NCBI GenBank assembly: GCA_043789035.1
Contig: JAYWIG010000276.1
Span: forward strand, 1 to 8,887
Source of the DNA: JAYWIG01 sp043789035
GTDB taxonomy: Bacteria; Pseudomonadota; Gammaproteobacteria; Burkholderiales; Burkholderiaceae_E
Direction: 5' to 3'
DNA length: 8,887 nucleotides
A program made the position numbers and the translations under genes. Shown here piece after piece: positions 1-6,005 of this stretch (within the stretch, counting starts at the first letter, position 1; each line of letters opens with the position of its first letter). The notes under the pieces were generated by a model, which was not told the origin of the DNA, searched no databases, and worked only from the letters and a program-made list of their open reading frames with translations.

Positions 1-133
1 TTGCCCTGTAACGCTTCCACCATTTCCGAAGCGTCGGCCTTGAAATACCACAACGACGGCAAACGTATCCGGCATCACCAGTTTGTTCGTAAAGCCTTAC
101 CCATACCAATCGTTGTTGAATTTGCCCCTTCAT
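1..133 (-). CDS. IS481-type transposase, N-terminal part (cut by window edge)
   Basis: The minus strand from an ATG at 133 reads 44 codons without a stop into the left edge. The product starts MKGQIQQRLVWVRLYEQTGD and continues with CRRCGISRPTLRKWWKRYR. This is the N-terminal helix-turn-helix of IS481-family DDE transposases, which binds the element's terminal repeats; the catalytic integrase-core domain would lie outside the window. The Cys-Arg-Arg-Cys-Gly-Ile-Ser-Arg-Pro-Thr block followed by a Trp-rich recognition helix is the part I recognise. The frame is open and undamaged over the visible length, so the gene may be intact, but only the start can be judged. No clear ribosome binding site precedes the ATG. 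It could also belong to a closely related IS3-like group. Family assignment is from memory of sequence pattern. Confidence 0.75.
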   Translation of the reverse strand, partial: MKGQIQQRLVWVRLYEQTGDAGYVCRRCGISRPTLRKWWKRYRA

Positions 134-197
134 GGCGCTCAATTATATTGAAACGATCTCTATGAATCACACAACTTAGGCGACAACTAGCTTGACA
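1..197 (-). mobile_element. IS481-type insertion sequence, one end
   Basis: The transposase start at 133 lies close to one end of an insertion sequence whose body continues left of the window. IS481-family elements begin with TGT. On the minus strand a TGT-starting terminus, TGTCAAGCTAGTTGTCGCC, is at 197-179. This is exactly where the neighbouring CheB/CheR-like reading frame stops resembling its family. A second TGT start near 174 (TGTGTGATTCATAG) is an alternative boundary. Neither can be confirmed because the opposite inverted repeat and target duplication are not in the window. Element identity is fairly secure; the boundary is inference. Confidence 0.5.
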
Positions 198-661
198 GCC
201 ACCGTCTTCAACTCGTCGTTCACCATCGTCAGTTGATCGTTGGTGGACTGCAATTCCGCGCGGCTCGCCTCCAGTTCCCCGATCGCGGAACGCAGCTCCT
301 CATTCATCGCCTTCAGATCTTCGTTGATCGCTTTCAGCTCTTCGGTGGACGCTTCCGATTCCTCAATGGTGACGCGCAAATCAGTCTTCGTCGCCTCCGC
401 TTCGCGCTCCAGATGCTGCGCGGCCAACCCTGAATCTATGGGCATCGCAGCGATAAATTCCTGCAACGCGCTGATGCTCCCCGCCGAGCCGCCGAGGCCG
501 ACCACTGGCAGCATGCTGTTGACGCTGGCGGATATGGTCGCACTGCTTCCTGCGGTCGAAGTGAGCTCAGTGTGGGCAGGATACTGCGCTGCCGGGCTGG
601 GCAGAGTAAAGGCGGCTTGGAAACCGGGAGAATCGTACGAGGTAGGAATGTTCTTTTTCAT
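176..661 (-). pseudogene. Collapsed CheB/CheR-type chemotaxis protein, truncated by IS
   Basis: Starting at an ATG at 661, preceded by GGAG ten bases upstream (672-675), this 161-codon frame joins two distant parts of a CheB-CheR-PAS fusion protein. Residues 53-80 (VVGLGGSAGSISALQEF and on) match the start of the CheB methylesterase domain, including the Gly-Ser-Ala-Gly loop with the active-site serine. Residues 84-152 are a heptad-repeat coiled coil (TEELKAINEDLKAMNEEL) of the type found between the CheR methyltransferase and the PAS or kinase part. The rest of CheB, all of CheR and everything after the coil are missing; the family is usually many hundreds of residues long. The last few residues diverge and the stop lies inside the presumed insertion sequence end. 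No methylesterase or methyltransferase activity is expected. A short expressed coiled-coil peptide cannot be excluded. Confidence 0.8.
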
Positions 662-1241
662 AAAATCGTTACTCCATCATCTGCTGCACATCGAGAACTA
701 AAAGCACGCGAGCTTCATTGGAAAAATCGTCGATAATTTTCTTCATCGGCTCGGCGGCCACGCGCTCAGCCGCGTGGCGTGGATTTGCAGCAACGCGGTG
801 TCGATCCCGCTCTGGAGGTGAATGCTGACCTATTTCATGTTGTAAACAGACTTGCTTGTCCAGTAATTCGTGGCTGTCGCACATGCGCCGAGGCTAAGCC
901 TAATAGATACCATTTCGATATTATCAGACCTCGCTGCATACGCCGATCGCGAGCGAAAGGAGATGGTCCAAAACAGAGTTACTTTGGACTTTAGTTTATT
1001 CAGGCAGTGTTCGACGTTATTGCCTCATTTCGGACCTTTTCGACAGTGAACAATTGTGAACCTTCGAGTCGAGCTGTTCTTGGGCCCCGCGCAGGACGCT
1101 ACCGCACTTCGCGCGTTGACAAACCAAAATGCTTTATGGCGAAATGCATTGATTGCTCTGTTCTACAACGCACAGACTATTGTTGTGATTAGACCTATTG
1201 TTACTGAATCCTTAAACATTAAGATTAGTACAGGTATGCAG
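662..1241. other. Region without a convincing gene
   Basis: About 580 bases between the CheB/CheR remnant and the exported protein. On the minus strand a 71-codon frame (669-884) ends in KKIIDDFSNEARVLLVLDVQ and stops seven bases before the remnant's start codon. I do not recognise it, it has no ribosome binding site, and it may be the tail of another decayed gene. On the plus strand a TTGACA at 1116-1121 resembles a -35 box, but no good -10 box lies 16-18 bases after it. The upstream in-frame extension of the next gene (1056-1241) looks noncoding. No RNA gene is apparent. Confidence 0.5.
672..675 (-). promoter_or_regulatory. Ribosome binding site of the CheB/CheR remnant
   Basis: GGAG on the minus strand, ten bases before the ATG at 661. 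It supports that start and shows that the original 5' end of the gene is preserved despite the internal deletion. Confidence 0.5.
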
Positions 1242-1682
1242 ATGAACATTGCGGTGCAAAACAACATTCAACACATGCGGTCAATTCGACTTTCAAAAGG
1301 CGTTATAGCGTTTTTGATTCTTTCGGGGGCTTCTTGCTTTACGCTAGCAAAATTACCTGAAGCAACTCAGGCCGAAAAAGCCTTGATGCAGCAAAATATA
1401 TCCCGCCAAACTTTGCTCACGAAGCAAGATGCATTCGAGAGTTGCGTTGCTCAAAACAAAATAGTCAAGAAATATCAAGACAGTTTACGGGCGCAGGGGA
1501 AGGCAATTCCAGTCAGCATGGATACCGGCCCATGCACCGATCCTAGCACTTTCAAAGCTGACGGCGGCACTCCAATTGGGAATAGGCCTATAGAAGCTTC
1601 TGAAGCGCATAGCCCGCCTGGAACAGCGGTGACCGCTCCTAGTAGCAAGATGCCTCAGTCTGAGTTGCCAATGAAGAAATAG
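1242..1682 (+). CDS. Small exported protein of unknown function
   Basis: This 146-residue protein has an N-terminal hydrophobic segment (GVIAFLILSGASCFTLA, about residues 19-35) consistent with a signal peptide cleaved before KLPEA. The mature part has a conserved-looking core: a Lys-Gln-x-Ala-Phe-x-x-Cys-x-Ala-Gln segment, a second Cys in a Pro-Cys-Thr-Asp-Pro segment, then EASEAHSPPGTA near the C-terminus. This resembles a family of short, unnamed periplasmic proteins of Burkholderiales with a Lys-Leu-Pro mature start, two cysteines and a HSPPGT tail; that comparison is from memory. The two cysteines could form a disulfide. I chose the ATG at 1242 because AGG (1232-1234) lies seven bases upstream; ATGs at 1236 and 1275 are alternatives. 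Base composition appears more AT-rich than the genes to its right. Function unknown. Confidence 0.65.
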   Translation: MNIAVQNNIQHMRSIRLSKGVIAFLILSGASCFTLAKLPEATQAEKALMQQNISRQTLLTKQDAFESCVAQNKIVKKYQDSLRAQGKAIPVSMDTGPCTDPSTFKADGGTPIGNRPIEASEAHSPPGTAVTAPSSKMPQSELPMKK

Positions 1683-1704
1683 GCATTTTCAGAGGAGTAC
1701 TGCG

Positions 1705-1724
1705 AACACGCTTTTGATCGTGTT
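1705..1724 (+). terminator. Weak hairpin after the exported-protein gene
   Basis: AACACG (1705-1710) and CGTGTT (1719-1724) form a 6-bp stem with an 8-base loop, 22 bases after the stop at 1682. There is no real T-tract after it, so a terminator role is only a possibility. Confidence 0.2.
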
Positions 1725-1841
1725 GTTAAAGGGCCAAACCGTAAAGATGCGAAATGCCCGCGCCTTTGCATTCGTGGCGGCGCTCGGCTTCCAAGCCCAA
1801 GTGCAAGTTTTGTCGTCGATTAAACTCGAGCGAACAGAACT

Positions 1842-2015
1842 CTATTTGCCGACTTTAGCAGGTGTTTTCTTTGCCGGTGCAGCTGCTTTTTTGAAGTCGT
1901 CGACACTGGGCGCGTCTTTACTGCCTGACTTGTTCATATGTTCGCCACTACCGTGGGCAATGCGTTCTTGTTTTGCGTGAATATTGGCGTAGAGGCCGGG
2001 TTTTTTAGCGGTCAT
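1842..2015 (-). CDS. DUF6496 small basic protein
   Basis: A 57-residue protein starts at ATG 2015 with AGGAG on the minus strand (2022-2026), six bases upstream, a strong ribosome binding site. The sequence begins MTAKKPGLYANIHAKQERIA, followed by HGSGEHMNKSGSKDAPSVDD and a Lys/Ala/Pro-rich tail. The Lys-Pro-Gly-Leu-Tyr-Ala-Asn-Ile-His-Ala-Lys block and the later Gly-Ser-Gly-Glu-x-Met segment match what I know as DUF6496, short lysine-rich proteins of unknown function common in proteobacteria. No signal peptide or membrane segment; the product is probably cytoplasmic, and its basic charge would fit nucleic-acid association, which is inference. It is transcribed divergently from the topoisomerase gene. 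The plus-strand frame across the same bases (1714-1980) is its shadow. Family confident, function unknown. Confidence 0.8.
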   Translation of the reverse strand: MTAKKPGLYANIHAKQERIAHGSGEHMNKSGSKDAPSVDDFKKAAAPAKKTPAKVGK

Positions 2016-2021
2016 GAGAAG

Positions 2022-2026
2022 CTCCT
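2022..2026 (-). promoter_or_regulatory. Ribosome binding site of the DUF6496 gene
   Basis: AGGAG on the minus strand, six bases before ATG 2015. It decides that this short frame, rather than the overlapping plus-strand frame, is the real gene. Confidence 0.7.
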
Positions 2027-2184
2027 GGTTTGAGTTGCGGGTAGCTGCGAAGGCAACCTAGATCCCGTCGCCTATTAAATGCCGCAAACCAAATACGCGC
2101 CTATAGTCACAGAGGCAGTCACGGTGTAGGTGAATGCCTTGTGCGTTCTTGCGCTGGTGCAAATGTTGCGCTAACTTGGCAAGC

Positions 2185-3231
2185 ATGAAGACTGGCCCTG
2201 AATTGCAATCCAACGACATGCCCGAGGGCCTGCTGTACTCTAACGACCAAATGACAGGCTTTACCCGCACAAAGCGCGGTAAAAGTTTTGTTTATCGACA
2301 GGCCAATGACCAACCCCTGCGTGACGCAAAACAAATTGCGCGGATCCTGAAATTGGCGATACCGCCGGCCTACACCGCGGTCTGGATCTGCCCACATTCG
2401 CAAGGCCATATTCAGGCCACGGGGCGTGACGCGCGGGGCCGCAAACAGTACCGCTATCACGCCGATTGGCGATTGGCCAAAAGTGACACCAAGTTCGACC
2501 GCCTACCTGAATTCGGTGCAGCGTTGCCGAGCATTCGGGCCAGAGTTAAACATGACCTGGCTGCTTATAAAAGCGCAGACGTCCAGCGCGCAACCGTTTT
2601 AGCCACGATAGTGCGCTTGCTCGACACAACCTTAGTGCGGGTGGGCAACGATGAATACGCCCGCAGCAACGGTTCTTTTGGCTTGACCACACTGCGTAAA
2701 CGCCATGTTGATATTCACGGCAGCCAGTTGCGTCTGTGCTTTCGCGGGAAAAGCGGCGTTCACCACAACGTAACACTTGCGGACCCGCGAATCGCACGCA
2801 TCCTTCGCCGCTGCCAAGCACTGCCCGGGCAGGAACTGTTCCATTACGTAGATGATAAAGGCGATGTACACAGCGTCTGCTCAACGGATGTCAACGCTTA
2901 CCTTGAGGCAGCTTGCGAAGGGAAATTTACCGCAAAATATTTCCGCACTTGGCACGGCAGCGTGCTGGCTTTGCATTTGTGGCGCAAGCTTGGGGAAGCG
3001 GAGCAACTACAACCAACAGCTGCCCAGGCAAACCGGCTGCTGGCGGAAGTAGCCAAACTGCTTGGCAACACACTAGCGGTATGCCGAAAATCGTATGTGC
3101 ACCCGCGCGTGTTGGCGTTACTTGCGGGCGAACCTAATAGTCGTAAAACTTCTGCAGGTGCGACCAAGCGCAAAGCCCGGTTGACAGCGAGTGAACAAGA
3201 TTTTTTAGCGCTGCTGGCGGGTAGCAGTTAG
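2185..3231 (+). CDS. DNA topoisomerase IB (bacterial, poxvirus-like)
   Basis: This enzyme relaxes supercoiled DNA by cutting one strand through a 3'-phosphotyrosine intermediate, without ATP. From the ATG at 2185 it is 348 residues, a typical length for bacterial type IB enzymes. Around residues 60-90 it has the segment AIPPAYTAVWICPHSQGHIQ, then ATGRDARGRKQYRYH. The catalytic set is complete: Arg152 in RVGNDEYAR, Lys189 in FRGKSG, Arg254 in YFRTWHGS, Asn295 and Tyr304 in GNTLAVCRKSYVHP. The Asn-to-Tyr spacing of nine matches Deinococcus topoisomerase IB, where Asn replaces the His of eukaryotic and viral enzymes. A longer frame starts at ATG 2134 with AGG only three bases upstream; its Cys-rich extra 17 residues look unconserved, so 2185 is preferred with moderate confidence. 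The 3' end overlaps the convergent dehydrogenase remnant by 27 bases. Confidence 0.92.
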   Translation: MKTGPELQSNDMPEGLLYSNDQMTGFTRTKRGKSFVYRQANDQPLRDAKQIARILKLAIPPAYTAVWICPHSQGHIQATGRDARGRKQYRYHADWRLAKSDTKFDRLPEFGAALPSIRARVKHDLAAYKSADVQRATVLATIVRLLDTTLVRVGNDEYARSNGSFGLTTLRKRHVDIHGSQLRLCFRGKSGVHHNVTLADPRIARILRRCQALPGQELFHYVDDKGDVHSVCSTDVNAYLEAACEGKFTAKYFRTWHGSVLALHLWRKLGEAEQLQPTAAQANRLLAEVAKLLGNTLAVCRKSYVHPRVLALLAGEPNSRKTSAGATKRKARLTASEQDFLALLAGSS

Positions 3232-3885
3232 TTTGTTAGGCATCGCTTCCTCAGCTAAAGACGCCATGTCGATGACGTAGCGAAAGCGAACTTCACCTTG
3301 CTCTATGCGTGCGTATGCCTCGTTCAGGTCTTGGATGCGCAGCATCTCAATGTCCGGGCCGATGCCATGCTGGGCGCAGAAATCGATCACCTCTTGGGTC
3401 TCGGCGATGCTTCCGATCAGAGAGCCCGAAACGCTTCGACGATGAAAGGCGACTTGTTGGTTGTTTACAGGCGCCATGACTTCCAGCGCACCAACCACTA
3501 CCAATGTGCAGTCGCGCTTGAGCAACGGCAGGTAGGGGTTCACGTCGTGCCGCTGCGGCACCGTTGACAACAAGAAGTCAAAGCTGGACGCGTGGACCTC
3601 CAACGCCTTTGCATCACTTTCCAGCACGGCATCGGCACCGAGCTTGCGCGCTTCCGCGAGCTTGGCGTCGGTGGTGGTGAACACGACGACCTTCGCGCCC
3701 ATGGCCAGTGCTAATTTGATGGCCATGTTGCCCAGTCCGCCGAACCCGATGATGCCAACCTTCTGGCCCACTTGTACGCCCCAGTGCTTCATGGGTGAGT
3801 ATGTTGTGACGCCTGCGCACAGAATGGGCGCAGCAACCTCGGGCTTTAGCGCCGGAGGAATCCTGATCAGGAAATCGTCCCTCAA
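3205..3885 (-). pseudogene. Zinc-type alcohol dehydrogenase, N-terminal half missing
   Basis: The frame encodes the C-terminal two-thirds of a YahK/cinnamyl-alcohol-dehydrogenase-type NADP(H)-dependent reductase. Homology begins abruptly at RDDFLIRIPPAL. The segment PILCAGVTTYSPMKHW holds the third catalytic-zinc cysteine, and VGIIGFGGLGNMAIKLALAM is the Rossmann nucleotide-binding loop (residues 47-52). It continues through SLIGSIAETQEVIDFCAQHG to RFRYVIDM. The GroES-like domain with the first zinc ligands and the structural zinc site, roughly 140 residues, is absent. The only start is a TTG at 3885, and an in-frame TAA sits two codons before it. Another frame just upstream reads AAQCSKH, possibly a frameshifted trace of the usual Gly-Tyr-Ser stretch. 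The C-terminus runs past the usual end into bases shared with the topoisomerase gene. An active enzyme is not expected. Confidence 0.8.
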
Positions 3886-3940
3886 TGCTTACTGCATTGC
3901 GCTGCGCCGTCTGTACGCAAGGCCACACGGCGGTGTAAAA

Positions 3941-4312
3941 CTAGCTTGGCCGCAGCAATACGACGTATGACACGCTTGCCAAGGAACGGCCCGAGCCTGT
4001 GATGAATTCTTCAAAGCGGGGCCCGCCCACGAAAAACTCCGCCACACTAAACTCACCGCAAAACTGCCATTGTCCAGCGGCTTTTTTGATGAATATCGGA
4101 AGTGGTTCGCGCTTTAACGTAAGCAGTTTGCTAACAGGGGTGGTTCTAGGACCTTGACCGCACAAAACCACTGAGGGTGCAGCTGGACTAAACCTTAAGG
4201 TTAAGCAAGCGGCAACCAACTTACCATCTACGCTTGGCAGGCAGGACACCTTGCTACCGCCGAGCATGTCATGAATCTCATCCCGGGTGTAGTACTCGCC
4301 GATCGTGAACAT
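3941..4312 (-). CDS. Uncharacterised protein, fourth gene of the operon
   Basis: About 123 residues from the ATG at 4312 (MFTIGEYYTRDEIHDMLGGS). A GTG at 4345 would add 11 unlikely-looking residues, and neither start has a clear ribosome binding site. Visible features are Tyr-Thr-Arg-Asp-Glu-Ile-His-Asp-x-Leu-Gly-Gly-Ser-Lys near the N-terminus, then LPSVDGKLVAACLTLRFSP, a Val-Val-Leu-Cys-Gly-x-Gly-Pro strand, EPLPIFIKKAAGQWQFCGEF and a terminal SYVVLLRP strand. It looks like a compact alpha/beta domain with no signal peptide or membrane segment. The Glu-Ile-His-Asp plus Gly-Gly pattern faintly recalls an N-terminal domain attached to some HNH restriction enzymes, but I would not assign that function. 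It follows the ATP-grasp stop (4351) closely, so it is probably in the same transcript. Confidence 0.6.
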   Translation of the reverse strand: MFTIGEYYTRDEIHDMLGGSKVSCLPSVDGKLVAACLTLRFSPAAPSVVLCGQGPRTTPVSKLLTLKREPLPIFIKKAAGQWQFCGEFSVAEFFVGGPRFEEFITGSGRSLASVSYVVLLRPS

Positions 4313-4350
4313 GATTGGCAACGGCGGGTCTGTTGGGTGCCCCACTCAAC

Positions 4351-5409
4351 TCAATTCGACGGAGGATAGCGACGGATCAGTGCGCGTTGCCGAAGCCAAT
4401 GGCGCGCTAATGCCAGCCATCCAACTGGTCGATGACCACGGCGACGCATCTCGTTGCCAATCTCAAACAGCCGACGCTGCTTGGCAAACACAATACCGTA
4501 AGCCTGCCGAAGACTGAAGCGAGGATCCCACGCGTGCACCGCCTCTGAGCCAGCGCCATTGACCTCCATGATGCGAAATCGACCGGTCTGCAACGAGGCC
4601 AGATTCTCGTACTTAACGTCGAAGCGGCCGGCATGAAAATCATCACCCATGTCGCGTGCAATGGCATCGAGCGCACGCTCAAGTGCAGGCGTGATGTGCG
4701 GCGTGCCATCTTCATAGCCGCCTCCTACGCGGGTCGAGCTTACAGAGGCAATGCGTACCAACTCACCATGCTCGGGAATGCGGCGTACATCGCAACACGG
4801 TTCACTGGCTCGGTCGCGGCCGAGTCGCCTGGCGCGCCGGTCGGCAGCCATGAGTTGCGCCACGCTATGGACACCATCGCCCACCACTCGAGGAAAATGG
4901 CGCAGTAACATGCCGACCAACTCGCCCGACGGCGCGCCCGGCCGCCTCAGGTAGAACAAGCCCGCCTCGCCCGCCGAATCCAACCATTCCTGAATAACCA
5001 AGCGCGCACCCAAGGGGTAGGCAGCCACATAAGTTGCCAGCTCTGTAGGTCCATTAATGCGGCGCACGCCAAAACCGCACCAGCCGAGATCTGGCTTAAC
5101 CACTAGCGGGTAGCCTAGGCCCTGACGAGTAATCGCCGCCTCCACCTCGACCAATGCACCCGGCCCGGTAATGTCCACCGAGGTCGTGCTCGCGGTATTG
5201 GCACGCGCCAACTCGCCCATCAGGGCCAAGTATTCCAACTTGCCCTCACCCACCAGTCCGCCCGCGGTGAGCGCCGGGTTGGCGCACGAAGGCAGCGTGA
5301 TGGAGCGATGAATAAGTGATAGGGCAACCCACTGTGCCACCATAGGCGCCAAGTTCAGCCATTTGGGCAGACGTTCAAGTCGACCTACCTGAGAGGAGAT
5401 GGGTGTCAC
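4351..5409 (-). CDS. ATP-grasp carboxylate-amine ligase
   Basis: ATP-grasp enzymes activate a carboxylate as an acyl phosphate and join it to an amine or thiol. From GTG 5409 the product is 352 residues. Typical elements are GYPLVVKPDLGWCGFGVRRI with ATP-binding Lys105, the VIQEWL adenine-contacting strand (138-143), VVGDGVHSV (175-183) recalling the Gly-Asp-Gly loop of cyanophycin-synthetase and D-Ala-D-Ala ligase relatives, GRFDVKYENL (261 onward) and IMEVNGAGSEAVHAWDP (280 onward) with metal-binding Glu282 and Asn284. The N-terminal ~75 residues (LPKWLNLAPMVAQWVALSLI onward) are not the usual ligase fold and may contact a partner or membrane. The start overlaps the stop of the upstream gene as GTGA, so translation is probably coupled; starting at 5487 would need an 82-base overlap. 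Substrates cannot be read from sequence; ligation or ring closure of an N-oxidised product is a guess. Confidence 0.82.
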   Translation of the reverse strand: MTPISSQVGRLERLPKWLNLAPMVAQWVALSLIHRSITLPSCANPALTAGGLVGEGKLEYLALMGELARANTASTTSVDITGPGALVEVEAAITRQGLGYPLVVKPDLGWCGFGVRRINGPTELATYVAAYPLGARLVIQEWLDSAGEAGLFYLRRPGAPSGELVGMLLRHFPRVVGDGVHSVAQLMAADRRARRLGRDRASEPCCDVRRIPEHGELVRIASVSSTRVGGGYEDGTPHITPALERALDAIARDMGDDFHAGRFDVKYENLASLQTGRFRIMEVNGAGSEAVHAWDPRFSLRQAYGIVFAKQRRLFEIGNEMRRRGHRPVGWLALARHWLRQRALIRRYPPSN

Positions 5410-6005
5410 GCGCAAGATATTCGATAGTCGATGGGCTTGAAGGACCCGTTGTTCGACTGCTCCGCCGAACAGGCCGTCAGCCCGCATATCAAATCCATCT
5501 CAGCCCGCAACTCAATATAATCTCCCGGCTTAGAGCTAGGCGCGAGAACGCGTACTGCACCGTTGGCATCAACAGCCACATTCATGAAAATATTAAAGCT
5601 GGTCGAAATCTGCTGACTTGCGATTCCATGTGGTTCGAAGGCATTGCAAAGGTTCTCGAAGCAACTCGGATGGTGGCCCTGCCAGTGATAAAGCTTCTCA
5701 AACATCTCTTGGCTGCAGGGTGTCAGCAAAAAGTCGTGTCGTCCCACCGTGTCGGCAACAATAGTGAACATCTCACGGCTGTCATTGGCATACAGCACGT
5801 CGCCCGTGCTCAAGTAAATCTTGCCAGCGTAGTCGATGCTGCGACCTGAAGACAGGCTACAGGCGGCGTCACCGTCCTTGAAAGCGAACAGATCGGCGAC
5901 CTGCTCACCTTGAGGGTCGTAAACCCGCAGTAGTTCGCCTTTAGCCAGCTTGAACGAGACGCCGCATTGGGGCGCGATGCGCGACACCGTGCCTTTAGCG
6001 GCCAT
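5406..6005 (-). CDS. DUF1989 protein, urea-carboxylase-associated type
   Basis: 199 residues from ATG 6005, which has GGAG six bases upstream (6012-6015). Family features: GEQVADLFAF (33-42), the segment from TIVADTVGRHDFLLTPCS, HHPSCFENLCNAFEPHGI (111 onward), FNIFMNVAVD (137 onward), then SKPGDYIELRAEMDLICGL and the C-terminal PIDYRI. Cys97, His111 or His112 and Cys115 are candidate metal or catalytic residues. DUF1989 proteins are known beside urea carboxylase, and a pair of them (CgdA/CgdB) deiminates carboxyguanidine; others have no known reaction. No urea carboxylase or allophanate hydrolase is in the window, so the partner genes here are the N-oxygenase-like gene (11-bp overlap at its start) and the ATP-grasp gene (4-bp overlap at its end). 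A hydrolytic step on a guanidine- or urea-like group is plausible inference. Confidence 0.85.
   Translation of the reverse strand: MAAKGTVSRIAPQCGVSFKLAKGELLRVYDPQGEQVADLFAFKDGDAACSLSSGRSIDYAGKIYLSTGDVLYANDSREMFTIVADTVGRHDFLLTPCSQEMFEKLYHWQGHHPSCFENLCNAFEPHGIASQQISTSFNIFMNVAVDANGAVRVLAPSSKPGDYIELRAEMDLICGLTACSAEQSNNGSFKPIDYRISCA

Noticed and set aside
1116..1144. TTGACA as a promoter for the exported-protein gene
   Set aside because: No acceptable -10 box at 16-18 bases; the match is too weak to list as a promoter.
1714..1980. Plus-strand 88-codon frame
   Set aside because: It lies across the DUF6496 gene on the other strand, which has a strong ribosome binding site and family pattern; the plus frame shows no motif.
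2134..2184. N-terminal extension of topoisomerase IB from ATG 2134
   Set aside because: The AGG is only three bases from the ATG and the added 17 residues are Cys-rich and unlike the family; kept as an alternative start only.
3939..3948. Ten-base AACTAGCTTG shared with the insertion sequence end at 186-195
   Set aside because: A single ten-base match within a window this size is expected by chance many times over all pairs, and there is no further terminal-repeat similarity.
5410..5487. Longer start of the ATP-grasp gene
   Set aside because: It would overlap the DUF1989 gene by 82 bases; the GTG at 5409 gives a classical 4-base overlap.
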